From Paracoccaceae bacterium (GTDB lineage: Bacteria > Pseudomonadota > Alphaproteobacteria > Rhodobacterales > Rhodobacteraceae): a stretch of DNA of 64,000 bases. The stretch spans positions 3,405,649 to 3,469,648 of the forward strand of contig CP075370.1 in assembly GCA_019454225.1 (NCBI GenBank). The letters run 5' to 3'. Numbering within the stretch: the first letter of the stretch is position 1; every line of letters starts with the position of its first letter. The translations under genes were made by a program, and so were the position numbers. Below, piece by piece: positions 1-9,067 of the stretch. Under the pieces are notes generated by a model. That model was given only the letters and a program-made list of their open reading frames with translations, made no database searches and was not told the origin of the DNA.

Positions 1-1524
1 TACATGCGGATGGAGCTGATGGAGCCGGGCGTGCAGTACATGTGCATGGAAGGCATGCGCCTGACCGCCACCACCACGGCGGAATGCACCCCGAACGGCC
101 ACCTCTGGAACGTCATGATCACCGGCCACGGCATCCTGATGATGTTCTTCGTGGTGATCCCGGCGCTGTTCGGCGGCTTCGGCAACTACTTCATGCCGCT
201 GCAGCTCGGCGCCCCCGACATGGCCTTCCCGCGGCTGAACAACCTGTCCTACTGGATGTATGTCGCGGGCACCTCGCTGGCCGTGGCCTCGGTGTTCTCG
301 CCGGGCGGCAACGGGCAGATGGGGTCGGGCGTGGGCTGGGTGCTCTATCCGCCGCTGTCGACCTCCGAGGGCGGCTATTCGATGGACCTGGCGATCTTCG
401 CCGTCCACCTGTCGGGCGCCTCGTCGATCCTCGGCGCCATCAACATGATCACCACCTTCCTGAACATGCGCGCGCCGGGCATGACCCTGCACAAGGTGCC
501 GCTGTTCGCCTGGTCGATCTTCGTCACCGCCTGGCTGATCCTGCTGGCCCTTCCGGTCCTCGCCGGCGCCATCACCATGCTGCTGACCGACCGCAACTTC
601 GGCACGACCTTCTTCCAGCCCGCGGGCGGCGGCGACCCGATCCTGTATCAGCACATCCTGTGGTTCTTCGGCCACCCGGAAGTGTACATCATCATCCTGC
701 CCGCCTTCGGCATCATCAGCCAGGTGATCGCGACCTTCGCGAAGAAGCCCATCTTCGGGTACCTGCCGATGGTCTATGCGATGGTTGCGATCGGCGTGCT
801 GGGCTTCGTCGTCTGGGCGCACCACATGTACACCGTGGGCATGTCGCTGACCCAGCAGTCCTACTTCATGCTGGCCACGATGGTCATCGCGGTGCCCACC
901 GGCATCAAGATCTTCTCGTGGATCGCGACCATGTGGGGCGGTTCGGTCGAGTTCAAGACGCCGATGCTCTGGGCCTTCGGCTTCCTGTTCCTGTTCACCG
1001 TCGGCGGCGTCACCGGCATCGTCCTGTCGCAGGCGGGCGTCGACCGGGCCTATCACGACACCTACTATGTCGTGGCGCACTTCCACTACGTGATGTCGCT
1101 CGGCGCCGTGTTCGGCATCTTCGCGGGCGTCTACTACTGGATCGGCAAGATGTCGGGCCGCCAGTATCCGGAATGGGCGGGCAAGGTGCACTTCTGGGCG
1201 ATGTTCATCGGCTCGAACCTGACGTTCTTCCCGCAGCACTTCCTCGGCCGCCAGGGCATGCCGCGCCGCTACATCGACTACCCCGAGGCCTTCGCGCTGT
1301 GGAACTGGTGGTCGTCGATCGGCGCCTTCATCTCCTTCGCCTCCTTCGTGTTCTTCCTCGGCATCGTGTTCTACACGCTGACCCGCGGGGCCCGGGTGAC
1401 CGAAAAGAACTACTGGAACCCCTATGCCGACACGCTGGAATGGACCCTGCCCTCGCCGCCGCCCGAACACACGTTCGAGCAGCTGCCGAAGCGCGAAGAC
1501 TGGGACAAGGGCCACGCCCACTGA
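1..1524 (+). CDS. ctaD: Cytochrome c oxidase subunit I, aa3 type (5' truncated by window start)
   Basis: Catalytic subunit of the proton-pumping aa3 terminal oxidase in the inner membrane; it takes electrons from cytochrome c via CuA and reduces O2 at the heme a3-CuB centre. The frame is open from the first base, so roughly the first 50 residues lie outside; 507 residues remain. Visible landmarks are the low-spin heme ligand region ([12 protein letters not shown]), the CuB histidine with cross-linked tyrosine ([12 protein letters not shown]), the CuB pair (WAHHMYT) and the C-terminal heme ligands ([10 protein letters not shown]). It ends with [13 protein letters not shown], very close to the Paracoccus CtaD C-terminus as remembered. 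A strong terminator follows 22 nt after the stop, so the transcript ends here. Confidence 0.98.
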   Translation, partial: YMRMELMEPGVQYMCMEGMRLTATTTAECTPNGHLWNVMITGHGILMMFFVVIPALFGGFGNYFMPLQLGAPDMAFPRLNNLSYWMYVAGTSLAVASVFSPGGNGQMGSGVGWVLYPPLSTSEGGYSMDLAIFAVHLSGASSILGAINMITTFLNMRAPGMTLHKVPLFAWSIFVTAWLILLALPVLAGAITMLLTDRNFGTTFFQPAGGGDPILYQHILWFFGHPEVYIIILPAFGIISQVIATFAKKPIFGYLPMVYAMVAIGVLGFVVWAHHMYTVGMSLTQQSYFMLATMVIAVPTGIKIFSWIATMWGGSVEFKTPMLWAFGFLFLFTVGGVTGIVLSQAGVDRAYHDTYYVVAHFHYVMSLGAVFGIFAGVYYWIGKMSGRQYPEWAGKVHFWAMFIGSNLTFFPQHFLGRQGMPRRYIDYPEAFALWNWWSSIGAFISFASFVFFLGIVFYTLTRGARVTEKNYWNPYADTLEWTLPSPPPEHTFEQLPKREDWDKGHAH

Positions 1525-1546
1525 CGGCAGCAGGCCGGAACGACGG

Positions 1547-1576
1547 AAGGCCCCGGGATGACCCCCGGGGCCTTTT
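1547..1576 (+). terminator. Rho-independent terminator of ctaD
   Basis: Perfect 11-bp stem AAGGCCCCGGG / CCCGGGGCCTT with a 6-nt loop, running into TTTT; it lies between the ctaD stop and the beta-lactamase start. Confidence 0.9.
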
Positions 1577-1607
1577 CGTCTGCCCGACCCCGGCACAGGA
1601 TGGCGGC

Positions 1608-2504
1608 ATGCCCTTCCTCCCCTCCCTCCTCGCGGCGATGGCCTTTGCACTGTCGCTTCTCGCCACCCCGGCGCGGGCCGGGGATGCTGCGCTGCAGGCC
1701 CTGGCCGATCGGATCGCCCGGACCGAGGCGCGGCTCGACGCCCGCATCGGCGTCTACCTGCTTGACGGCGGCACGGGCTGGCACTGGGGCCACCGGGCAT
1801 CCGAACGCTTCCTGATGGCCAGCACCTTCAAGGCCCTGCTCTGCGCCGCCGTGCTGGAACGCGCCGATGCAGGCACCCTGTCGCTGGACGAACGGCTCCC
1901 GGTCCGGGCCGACCAGATCCACGGCCACGCCCCCGTCACCCGGCCCCGCGCCGGTGCCGCGATGCGCATCGACGACCTCTGCCGCGCCACCCTGGACCAG
2001 AGCGACAACGGCGCCGCCAACCTCCTGGTCGACCGGCTGGGCGGAACCGGGGCCGTCACCGACTTCCTGCGCCGCGCGGGCGACCCGGTCACCCGCCTCG
2101 ACCGCAAGGAGCCCGACCTGAACATCTTCGCCCCCGGCGACCCGCGCGACACCACCAGCCCCGGGGCCATGGCCACCACCTGGCAGCGGATGCTCACGGG
2201 TGACCTGCTGTCGCCCGGGTCGCGGGCACGGCTGGCGGGCTGGATGGCGCCGGGCGGCGTCACCGGTGCCCTGATCCGCCCCCACCTGCCCCCGGGATGG
2301 GCCATCTCCGACCGCTCCGGCGGCGGGCGGCAGCATACGCGCGCGATCACCGCGATGATCACGCCGCCCGGCCGCGCGCCCTGGTTCGTCGCGATCTATC
2401 TCTCCGACACGCCCGCCGACTGGAACCGGCGCAACGCCGCCGTCTCGGCCCTGGGCGCGGCAGCGGTCGCCGTGATCGCCGCTGACCCCGGGGGCCGCCC
2501 CTGA
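1608..2504 (+). CDS. bla: Class A beta-lactamase, CARB/PSE-like
   Basis: Periplasmic serine beta-lactamase precursor of 298 residues. Residues 1-24 (hydrophobic stretch ending TPARAG) form a signal peptide. The class A signatures are present in order: S-T-F-K at 72-75 (nucleophile Ser70 in Ambler numbering), SDN, EPDLN (general base Glu166) and DRSGGG at the KTG position. The RSG variant with Arg for Lys234 is typical of carbenicillinases (CARB/PSE), and the surrounding RxEPDLN and GDPRDTTSP context matches that subgroup. A chromosomal beta-lactamase related to PSE enzymes is known from Rhodobacter capsulatus, so this may be intrinsic and not acquired. No regulator of ampR type is adjacent. 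The ATG at 1608 is chosen because the signal peptide begins there; the frame is open far upstream, antisense-free but noncoding, through ctaD. Confidence 0.93.
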   Translation: MPFLPSLLAAMAFALSLLATPARAGDAALQALADRIARTEARLDARIGVYLLDGGTGWHWGHRASERFLMASTFKALLCAAVLERADAGTLSLDERLPVRADQIHGHAPVTRPRAGAAMRIDDLCRATLDQSDNGAANLLVDRLGGTGAVTDFLRRAGDPVTRLDRKEPDLNIFAPGDPRDTTSPGAMATTWQRMLTGDLLSPGSRARLAGWMAPGGVTGALIRPHLPPGWAISDRSGGGRQHTRAITAMITPPGRAPWFVAIYLSDTPADWNRRNAAVSALGAAAVAVIAADPGGRP

Positions 2505-2556
2505 CCCCCGCGCGGCCGGTCTTGCCCTGCGCCGCGCCCCCGCCTAGCGTGCCGCC

Positions 2557-3303
2557 ATGCCGCCGCCCCGCGCCCTGATCATCTGCACCACGCCGCGCAG
2601 CGGCTCCACGCTGGTCTGCGCGCTGCTGCGGGCCTCGGGTGTGGCGGGCTGGCCCGAAAGCTGGTTCCGCGCCGAGGACCGCGCCGAATACGAGGCCGAC
2701 TGGGGCACCGCCCCCGGTGACAGCGCCGCCTTCCTCGCCGCCGCGATCCGCGCCGGGCAGGGCCGCGACGGCACCTTCGGTCTGCGCATCCAGGGCGCCA
2801 CCCTCGCGCCCCTGCTGGCCGAACTCCGCGCCCTGCACGGCGCGATGCCCGCCGATCCCGCCGTTCTGGAACGCGCCTTCGGCCCCTGCCGCTATGTCCT
2901 TGTCCGCCGCCGCGATGACGTGGCGCAGGCCGTCTCGCGGCTGAAGGCCGAGGTCAGCCAGGTCTGGCACCTTGACGGGGTCGAGAACGACCGCCCCCGC
3001 GCCACGCCCGCCTATGACGCAGCACGGATCGACACCTTCCGGGCCGAGGCGGCCGCGCAGAACGCCATGTGGCAGGACTGGTTCGCGACGAACGGCATCG
3101 CCCCCCGGACCCTCGTCTACGAGGAATTCGCCCACGCGCCCGCGGCGGCCGTCACCGCCCTCCTGTCCGGCCTCGGCCTGTCGCCCGCACCGGGCACCGT
3201 CATCGCCGCCCCCAACCGCCGCATGGCCGATGCCGAAAGCGCCCTCTGGGCGGCCCGCTACCGGGCCGAGCGGCACCTGCCCCCGGGGCCTGTCGGCCGC
3301 TGA
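2557..3303 (+). CDS. Stf0-like sulfotransferase
   Basis: Predicted cytoplasmic PAPS-dependent sulfotransferase, 248 residues. The N-terminal TTPRSGSTLVCALLRASG is the 5'-phosphosulfate binding loop of sulfotransferases, and the following GWPESWF segment matches the G-x-P-x-E-W/Y-F signature of the Stf0 (trehalose 2-sulfotransferase) family. A second conserved region, YVLVRRRDDVAQAVSRLKAEVSQVW, fits the 3'-phosphate binding helix. The acceptor cannot be deduced; in rhodobacteria such genes are often linked to glycolipid or polysaccharide sulfation, but no glycan genes are adjacent. It follows the beta-lactamase gene by 52 nt on the same strand and could be cotranscribed. Confidence 0.85.
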   Translation: MPPPRALIICTTPRSGSTLVCALLRASGVAGWPESWFRAEDRAEYEADWGTAPGDSAAFLAAAIRAGQGRDGTFGLRIQGATLAPLLAELRALHGAMPADPAVLERAFGPCRYVLVRRRDDVAQAVSRLKAEVSQVWHLDGVENDRPRATPAYDAARIDTFRAEAAAQNAMWQDWFATNGIAPRTLVYEEFAHAPAAAVTALLSGLGLSPAPGTVIAAPNRRMADAESALWAARYRAERHLPPGPVGR

Positions 3304-3395
3304 ACGGGCCGCCCCCCGGCAGGGCGGGCACCTGCGGCAGGGCGTCGCAGCGCATGGCGCTTTCCAAAACCGCCCGGCCGCATATCGTCCGTGCC

Positions 3396-3890
3396 ATGCC
3401 CTACGAATGGCTCCCCCCGCCCGACGCCAGCCAGACCGGCGCAAGGCTGCACCTCTGGCCCTACCGGTCGCTGCCCCGTCGCGGGCAGGCGCTGTTCATC
3501 GGCGCCACCGCCCTGCTGATCGCCGTGCCGCTGCTGTCGGTGCTGGGCTCACCCGTCCTCTGGGGCCTGCTGCCGTTCCTGGCCCTCGCCGTCGGGGCGC
3601 TGTGGTTCGCGCTCGACCGCAGCTACCGCGACGCCGAGATCATCGAGGATCTGGCGCTGCTGCCCGACCGCATCACGCTGACCCGCCATGGCCCGCGCGG
3701 GCGGCGGCAGGACTGGCAGGCCAATCCGCACTGGGTGCGCGCGGTGCTGCATCCGTCGGGCGGGCCGGTTCCCAACTACCTGACCTTGCAGGGCGGCCCG
3801 CGTGAGGTCGAACTGGGCGCCTTCCTGTCGGAAGACGAACGGCTCGCGCTGACCGAGGAACTGCGCAACGCCCTTGCACGGCTGCGCTGA
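3396..3890 (+). CDS. DUF2244 family inner-membrane protein
   Basis: A 164-residue protein starting MPYEWLPP. Two closely spaced hydrophobic segments (about residues 30-70: ALFIGATALLIAVPLLSVLG and LPFLALAVGALWFAL) form a hairpin in the membrane. They are followed by a soluble beta-rich part with RITLTRHGPRGRRQDWQANPHW and PNYLTLQGGPREVELG. This layout and the PYEW opening match the DUF2244 family common in alphaproteobacteria, whose function is unknown; homologues often sit near cytochrome oxidase genes, and ctaD lies 1.9 kb upstream here. The internal ATG at 3396 is chosen over longer in-frame starts because those overlap the sulfotransferase gene. Confidence 0.85.
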   Translation: MPYEWLPPPDASQTGARLHLWPYRSLPRRGQALFIGATALLIAVPLLSVLGSPVLWGLLPFLALAVGALWFALDRSYRDAEIIEDLALLPDRITLTRHGPRGRRQDWQANPHWVRAVLHPSGGPVPNYLTLQGGPREVELGAFLSEDERLALTEELRNALARLR

Positions 3891-4009
3891 TCGGCCGGGC
3901 ACCCTGCGTCGCGCGGCGTCGCGGACAGCGGCGCGCCGCGCATCGGGGCGTCGCCTCGGCGGGCCGGAAGTGCTAGGTCTGGTCCACCTGCGGTTGCGAA
4001 CGGTCCTGC

Positions 4010-5005
4010 ATGAGCCTTCTGCTGCGCCTGATTGCCGTGGTCCTGCTGCTGGCGGTCGCCGCCACCGCGGCCTTCGTCGCCTCGCCCTGGCCCTCGGCCC
4101 TGCTGATCAGGACGGTCTTCGAACGCGGTGCCGCCGCGACCCATGCCGCGCAGGAACCCTTCGTGCCGCAGGGCCTGACCGAACACCGCGACATCGCCTT
4201 CGATCCGGCCAGCCCCGCCGCGCGTCTCGACATCTACCTGCCGCCGGGCGACCCGCCGCCGGGCGGCTGGCCCGTCGTGGTCTGGGCTTTCGGCGGCGCC
4301 TGGGTGTCGGGGTCGAAGGAGGAGGTCGCGAACTACCTGCGCGTGCTGGCAGGCCAGGGTTTTGCCACGGCGGCCCCCGCCTATCCGCTGTCTCCCCGCG
4401 CCCGCCACCCCGAACCGGCACGCGCCTTCCTGGCCGCAACCGACTGGCTGGCCGCCAACGCCACAGGCTACGGCATCGACCCCGCGCGCCTCGTCCTTGC
4501 GGGCGACAGCGCGGGGGCGCAGGTGGCGGCACAGGCGGGGCTTGCGATCACCGACCCCGCCTATGCCGCGCGCCTTGGCGTCGCGCCCGCGGTGCCCGCG
4601 GCGGCGCTGCGCGGCATGGTGCTGTTCTGCGGCGGCCTGGGGATCGAGGGGTTGCCGCGCAGCGGGATCGTGGGGCTTTTCGTGCGGGCCGTGGTTTTCG
4701 CGCATTTCGGCAGCCGTTCGCTTGCCGACATTCCGGGGCTCGACCTGTTCGAGGTGGCGCCGAACCTGCATCCGGGGGTGCCGCCCCTGTTCCTGTCGGT
4801 CGGCAATGCCGATCCGCTGGCCCCGCCCACGTACCTTGTGGCCACCCGCGCCGCCGACCTGGGGATACCGACCGACACGCTGTTCTTCCCGCCCGACCAC
4901 CAGCCGCCGCTCGGACACGAGTACCAGTTCGACCTCGGCAGCCCGGCCGGACAGCTGGCCCTCGGGCGTGCCGCGGCCTTCATCGCCCGCGTGACCGCAC
5001 CCTGA
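4010..5005 (+). CDS. Alpha/beta hydrolase, esterase/lipase (HSL-like), membrane anchored
   Basis: Predicted carboxylesterase of 331 residues. An uncleaved or signal-anchor helix (residues 5-27) suggests a periplasmic, membrane-tethered enzyme. The hydrolase core shows the oxyanion motif AFGGAW, the nucleophile elbow GDSAGAQ, an acid in NADPL and a histidine in LGHEYQF, which together make a complete catalytic triad of the hormone-sensitive-lipase/BD-FAE type. The substrate cannot be read from the sequence. It is preceded by a 119-nt gap and followed by 134 nt without a gene before the convergent yqeY stop. Confidence 0.87.
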   Translation: MSLLLRLIAVVLLLAVAATAAFVASPWPSALLIRTVFERGAAATHAAQEPFVPQGLTEHRDIAFDPASPAARLDIYLPPGDPPPGGWPVVVWAFGGAWVSGSKEEVANYLRVLAGQGFATAAPAYPLSPRARHPEPARAFLAATDWLAANATGYGIDPARLVLAGDSAGAQVAAQAGLAITDPAYAARLGVAPAVPAAALRGMVLFCGGLGIEGLPRSGIVGLFVRAVVFAHFGSRSLADIPGLDLFEVAPNLHPGVPPLFLSVGNADPLAPPTYLVATRAADLGIPTDTLFFPPDHQPPLGHEYQFDLGSPAGQLALGRAAAFIARVTAP

Positions 5006-5139
5006 GCCGCACCCCATGCTGCCTGCCGCCGCGCCATACGCAGGCCAGACGGATGCCAGACGCCTGCCAGACCGTTAGCGAATTCTTCAGGGCCGGTCGC
5101 GCAGGCACACCGCGCAGGCACCGGGCGGCGGCGCGCGGG

Positions 5140-5598
5140 TCAGGTCAGCCGCGCCTTCACCATCGGGCCGACGGCGCCGAAATCCATCTGCCCGGTGTGC
5201 CGTGCCTTCAGCGCCGCCATCACCCGCCCCATGTCGCGGATACCGGTGGCCCCGACCTCGGCAATCGCCGCAGCCACCGCCGCCTCGATCTCGGCGGCCT
5301 CCAGCTGACGCGGCAGAAATTCCTCGATCACCCTGATTTCGTTCAGTTCCTTCTCCGCCAGCTCCAGCCGCCCGCCCTCTTCATAGGCCCGCGCGCTTTC
5401 CTGCCGCTGCTTCACCAGACGGCCCAGGATGGCGGTGATCTCGGGATCGCCCACCTCGCCCGCATCCTCGGTGCCGCGCACCGCAATCTCGCGATCCTTG
5501 ATCGCCGCGTTGATCAGCCGCAGCGTCGACAGCCGGTCCGCCGCCTTGGCCCGCATCGCATCCTTGAGTTCGGCCTGAAGCCGTTCGCGCAATGTCAT
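5140..5598 (-). CDS. yqeY: GatB/YqeY domain-containing protein
   Basis: A 152-residue YqeY-family protein, related to the C-terminal tRNA-binding tail of GatB (amidotransferase subunit B), and suggested to act on tRNA or in translation quality; its exact role is not established. Recognisable features are the opening MTLRERLQAELKDAMRAK, the LSTLRLINAAIK helix and the C-terminal helical domain ending with DFGAVGPMVKARL. The start at 5598 is chosen because the family begins there; the 31 extra upstream codons look noncoding. It diverges from carA across 177 nt, an arrangement common in Rhodobacterales. Confidence 0.93.
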   Translation of the reverse strand: MTLRERLQAELKDAMRAKAADRLSTLRLINAAIKDREIAVRGTEDAGEVGDPEITAILGRLVKQRQESARAYEEGGRLELAEKELNEIRVIEEFLPRQLEAAEIEAAVAAAIAEVGATGIRDMGRVMAALKARHTGQMDFGAVGPMVKARLT

Positions 5599-5716
5599 CC
5601 CGAGGTCCCCGCTTCGCTGGCCGCAGGACCATAGCCCGAACCACCCCCGGGGCGCAACCGGCACGGTCCTGTGCAAATTGCTGAATTTCAATGCTTTTTC
5701 CTTTTCTCACAGGGCC

Positions 5717-5745
5717 TTGACCCCCGCCCCCCGGCCCCTTAGGTT
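5717..5745 (+). promoter_or_regulatory. Sigma-70-like promoter of carA
   Basis: TTGACC, a 17-nt spacer and TAGGTT, ending 30 nt upstream of the carA ATG; the spacing is ideal and the -35 is near consensus. Confidence 0.6.
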
Positions 5746-5775
5746 CCGCCAGCCCCCGAACAGCGGAGTTCGCCC

Positions 5776-6936
5776 ATGCCCCTCAGCACGCCAGCACGCC
5801 CCACCGCCTGCCTCGTGCTGGCCGACGGCACGGTGTTCTACGGCCACGGCTTCGGTGCCACTGGCGAGACGGTCGCGGAACTGGTCTTCAACACGGCGAT
5901 GACCGGCTATCAGGAAATCATGACCGATCCGTCCTATGCCGGACAGATCGTCACCTTCACCTTTCCCCATGTCGGCAACGTCGGCACCACCTCCGAGGAT
6001 GACGAAACCGCCGACCCCGTGGCCGCCGGGATGGTGGTGAAATGGGATCCGACCGAACCGTCGAACTGGCGCGCGCAGTCGCGGCTGACCGACTGGCTGG
6101 CGGCGCGGGGGCGCATCGGCATGGGCGGGCTCGACACCCGGCGGCTGACCCGCGCGATCCGCCAGCAGGGCGCCCCGCATGCCGCGCTTGCCCATGATCC
6201 GGAAGGCAAGTTCGACCTCGAACGGCTGGTCGCGACGGCCCGTGGCTGGCGCGGGCTGGTCGGGCTCGATCTGGCGAAGGACGTGACCTGCGCCCAATCC
6301 TACCGCTGGGACGAAATGACCTGGGCCTGGCCCCAGGGCTACCTGCGGCGGCAGGGGCCGGGGCTCCGCGTCGTGGCCATCGACTATGGCGCCAAGCGCA
6401 ACATCCTGCGCTGCCTTGCATCCTCGGGCTGCGAGGTGACCGTGCTGCCCGCCACCGCCACCGCCGACGAGGTCCTGGCACTGAACCCCGAGGGCGTGTT
6501 CCTGTCGAACGGCCCGGGCGATCCGGCGGCCACCGGCGCCTATGCCGTGCCGATGATCCGGGGCGTGCTGGCGGCCGACCTGCCGGTGTTCGGCATCTGC
6601 CTTGGCCACCAGATGCTTGCCCTGGCGCTTGGCGGGCGGACGGTCAAGATGAACCATGGCCATCACGGCGCCAACCATCCGGTCAAGGACGTGGAAACCG
6701 GCAAGGTCGAGATCACCAGCATGAACCACGGCTTCACCGTGGACAGCCAGACCCTGCCCCCCGGCGTGATCGAAACCCACGTCAGCCTGTTCGACGGGTC
6801 GAACTGCGGCATCCGCATGACCGACCGGCCTGTGTTCAGCGTCCAGTACCACCCCGAGGCCAGCCCCGGGCCGCAGGACAGCGTCTATCTGTTCGAACGC
6901 TTCGCCGCTGCCATGCGCGCCCGCCGCGCGGCCTAG
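5776..6936 (+). CDS. carA: Carbamoyl-phosphate synthase small subunit
   Basis: Glutamine amidotransferase subunit that hydrolyses glutamine and channels ammonia to CarB for carbamoyl phosphate, feeding arginine and pyrimidine synthesis. The 386-residue protein has the N-terminal CPSase small-chain domain (ADGTVFYGHGFG, MTGYQEIMTDPSY) and a class I glutaminase domain with the catalytic cysteine in GICLGHQML and the His-Glu pair in YHPEASPGP. The start is supported by GGAG 8 nt upstream and by a promoter at 5717-5745. carB is not in the window. Confidence 0.98.
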   Translation: MPLSTPARPTACLVLADGTVFYGHGFGATGETVAELVFNTAMTGYQEIMTDPSYAGQIVTFTFPHVGNVGTTSEDDETADPVAAGMVVKWDPTEPSNWRAQSRLTDWLAARGRIGMGGLDTRRLTRAIRQQGAPHAALAHDPEGKFDLERLVATARGWRGLVGLDLAKDVTCAQSYRWDEMTWAWPQGYLRRQGPGLRVVAIDYGAKRNILRCLASSGCEVTVLPATATADEVLALNPEGVFLSNGPGDPAATGAYAVPMIRGVLAADLPVFGICLGHQMLALALGGRTVKMNHGHHGANHPVKDVETGKVEITSMNHGFTVDSQTLPPGVIETHVSLFDGSNCGIRMTDRPVFSVQYHPEASPGPQDSVYLFERFAAAMRARRAA

Positions 6937-7034
6937 CGGCGGGCCGGCCGGGCGCGCGGACGGCATTAACTGAAAATTAAGCTTCCGCCGCATAGCGTTA
7001 CGCTGGCGCCACGTCCCGCGCGCCGGGAACCCGC

Positions 7035-9065
7035 ATGTTTGCTGCCGCCGCGCCTGTCCGATCCGTGCCGGTCAACCCGGCGCAGCCGTCCCGTCCGGGG
7101 CCCGGCCAGCCCACCGAAACCGGCCTGGCGCTGCGCCTCCGCGCCGAGGGGGTGGTATCGGGCGATGCGCTTGTGCGTGCCCTGGCCGTGCAGCGCCGTC
7201 ACGGTGGGCGGCTCACCGACATCCTGCTGACGCAGGGCATGGCGGCCGCCGGCCGGCTCTATGCCGCCATGGCGCGACACTGGCAGGTGCCGCGGGTCGA
7301 TCCGGTCGCCCTGCCCCCCGATCCGGGCCTGGTCGAACGCTACGGCGCCGCGCGGGCGCTGCGCCATGGCGTGCTGCCCTGGCGCCGCCTTGGCCCGGTC
7401 GTGCATGTGGTGGTGGCCCATCCGACGGATTTTCACCGCCATCGCGCGGCGCTTGAGGAGTGTCTGGGTCCGGTGGCGATGGCGCTGTCGCCCCCCGCCG
7501 CGATCGAGGCTGCCACGCTGGCCGTTGCCGGGCCCGCCCTGGCGCGCGCGGCCGAGCTTTCGGTGCCGGCGCAGGACAGCAGCCGCACATGGGGCGGGGC
7601 GGGGCTGTGGCGCTGGCTGGCCGCGGCGGCGGCGGCAATCCTGCTCGTGGCCACGCACATGCCGCAGGTGCTGGTGCTGGCGCTGACCGGGTGGACGGTG
7701 CTGACGCTGGTCCTGTGCACCGGCCTGCGTGCGGCCGCCGCACTCGCCGCGCTGCGCCCTGCCCCGCCCGCCGCCCCGCCGCCGGTGATCGCGCGCCTGC
7801 CCGTCGTTTCGGTCATGGTCGCGCTCTACCGCGAGGCCGACATCGCCCCGCGCCTTGTCCGGCGCCTGGAACGGCTGGACTATCCGCGCGACCTGCTCGA
7901 CATCGTGCTGGTGGTCGAGGCGGGCGATCACCTGACGCGGGATGCGCTTGCCCGGGCGGGGCTGCCGCCCTGGATGCGCGTCGTCGCCGTGCCCCCCGGG
8001 CGCGTCAAGACCAAGCCGCGCGCCCTGAACTATGCGCTCGGGCTGTGCCGTGGGTCGATCGTCGGCGTCTATGACGCCGAGGATGCCCCCGCCCCCGACC
8101 AGATCGCCCGGGTGGTGCAGCGCTTTCACGAATGCCCGCCGCAGGTCGCCTGCCTTCAGGGCATGCTCGACTTCTACAATCCGCGCGCCAACTGGATGGC
8201 CCGCGCCTTCACCATGGAATATGCCGCATGGTTCCGCATGGTGCTGCCCGGGGTCGACAGGCTGCGCCTTGCGGTGCCACTGGGCGGCACCACGCTGTTC
8301 TTCCGCCGCGCGGTGCTGGAACAGGTCGGCGCCTGGGACGCCTGGAACGTGACCGAGGATGCCGACCTGGGCATCCGGCTGACCCGGCAGGGGTTCCGGA
8401 CCGAACTGATCGAGACGGTAACGGGGGAAGAGGCGAACTGCCGCCCCTGGCCCTGGGTGAAGCAGCGCTCGCGCTGGATCAAGGGCTACATGATGACCTG
8501 GGCGGTCCACATGCGCCGCCCGCGCGACCTGTGGCGCGACCTCGGCCCGCGCGGCTTTCTGGGCTTCCAGGTGATGTTCCTCGGAACGCTCACGCAGTTC
8601 CTGCTGGCGCCGTTGCTGTGGTCGTTCCTGCTGGTGCCCTTCGGCCTGGCCCATCCGGTGGCCACGGCCCTGCCACCGCCGGCCTTCGCGGCGATGATCG
8701 GCCTGTTCCTGTTGACCGAGGCGGTGAACCTGGCGGTCGGCTGGGTCGGGCTGCGGCGTGCCGGGCACCGGTTCTCGCCACTGTGGCTGCTGGCGCTGCA
8801 CGCCTATTTCCCGCTGGCCACCCTGGCCGCCTACAAGGCCGCCTGGGAAATGGTCACGAACCCGTTCTACTGGGACAAGACCGCGCACGGCCTTTCGGAT
8901 GCCGCGGCAGGCCCCGCCGCGCCGCAGGAACCGGCCCGCCTGTCGCGGGCCGAGGCGCTTGACCGCGCGCGGCGCCTGCATCCCTCGCTTCTGCCCGGCG
9001 CCGCCCCCAGGACGCCCCGGCCGCCGCTGCTGCGGCGCAGGGCACCGCCGGTCGCGGCCGAATAG
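7035..9065 (+). CDS. Membrane glycosyltransferase (GT2, cellulose-synthase-like) with MshEN-like N-terminal domain
   Basis: A 676-residue inner-membrane GT2 enzyme. Residues about 25-180 resemble the GspE/MshE N-terminal (MshEN) fold: LRLRAEGVVSGDALVRALAV, then a Q and RRHGGRLTDILLTQG, a pattern associated with cyclic di-GMP binding in MshE. Two membrane helices follow (about 195-235), then a GT2 catalytic domain (about 255-480) with VSVMVALYREAD, the DAEDAP aspartates, TEDADLGIRL and the processive-synthase motif QRSRWIKGYMMTW. Several C-terminal helices complete a BcsA/NfrB-like topology. The product polysaccharide is unknown, and no partner subunit is nearby. It is preceded by an AT-richer 98-nt gap that probably carries its promoter. 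Its stop lies 2 nt from the convergent gntR stop. The GT2 call is firm; the MshEN call is inference. Confidence 0.85.
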   Translation: MFAAAAPVRSVPVNPAQPSRPGPGQPTETGLALRLRAEGVVSGDALVRALAVQRRHGGRLTDILLTQGMAAAGRLYAAMARHWQVPRVDPVALPPDPGLVERYGAARALRHGVLPWRRLGPVVHVVVAHPTDFHRHRAALEECLGPVAMALSPPAAIEAATLAVAGPALARAAELSVPAQDSSRTWGGAGLWRWLAAAAAAILLVATHMPQVLVLALTGWTVLTLVLCTGLRAAAALAALRPAPPAAPPPVIARLPVVSVMVALYREADIAPRLVRRLERLDYPRDLLDIVLVVEAGDHLTRDALARAGLPPWMRVVAVPPGRVKTKPRALNYALGLCRGSIVGVYDAEDAPAPDQIARVVQRFHECPPQVACLQGMLDFYNPRANWMARAFTMEYAAWFRMVLPGVDRLRLAVPLGGTTLFFRRAVLEQVGAWDAWNVTEDADLGIRLTRQGFRTELIETVTGEEANCRPWPWVKQRSRWIKGYMMTWAVHMRRPRDLWRDLGPRGFLGFQVMFLGTLTQFLLAPLLWSFLLVPFGLAHPVATALPPPAFAAMIGLFLLTEAVNLAVGWVGLRRAGHRFSPLWLLALHAYFPLATLAAYKAAWEMVTNPFYWDKTAHGLSDAAAGPAAPQEPARLSRAEALDRARRLHPSLLPGAAPRTPRPPLLRRRAPPVAAE

Positions 9066-9067
9066 CG

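Noticed and set aside
42-1607. Open frame in front of the beta-lactamase, overlapping ctaD in another frame
   Set aside because: It is a high-GC shadow frame rich in Arg, Pro and Gly; only the part from the signal peptide at 1608 is coding.
6966-8981. 671-codon minus-strand frame opposite the glycosyltransferase
   Set aside because: Arg/Gly/His-rich antisense shadow with no recognisable domain; the plus strand carries clear GT2 motifs.
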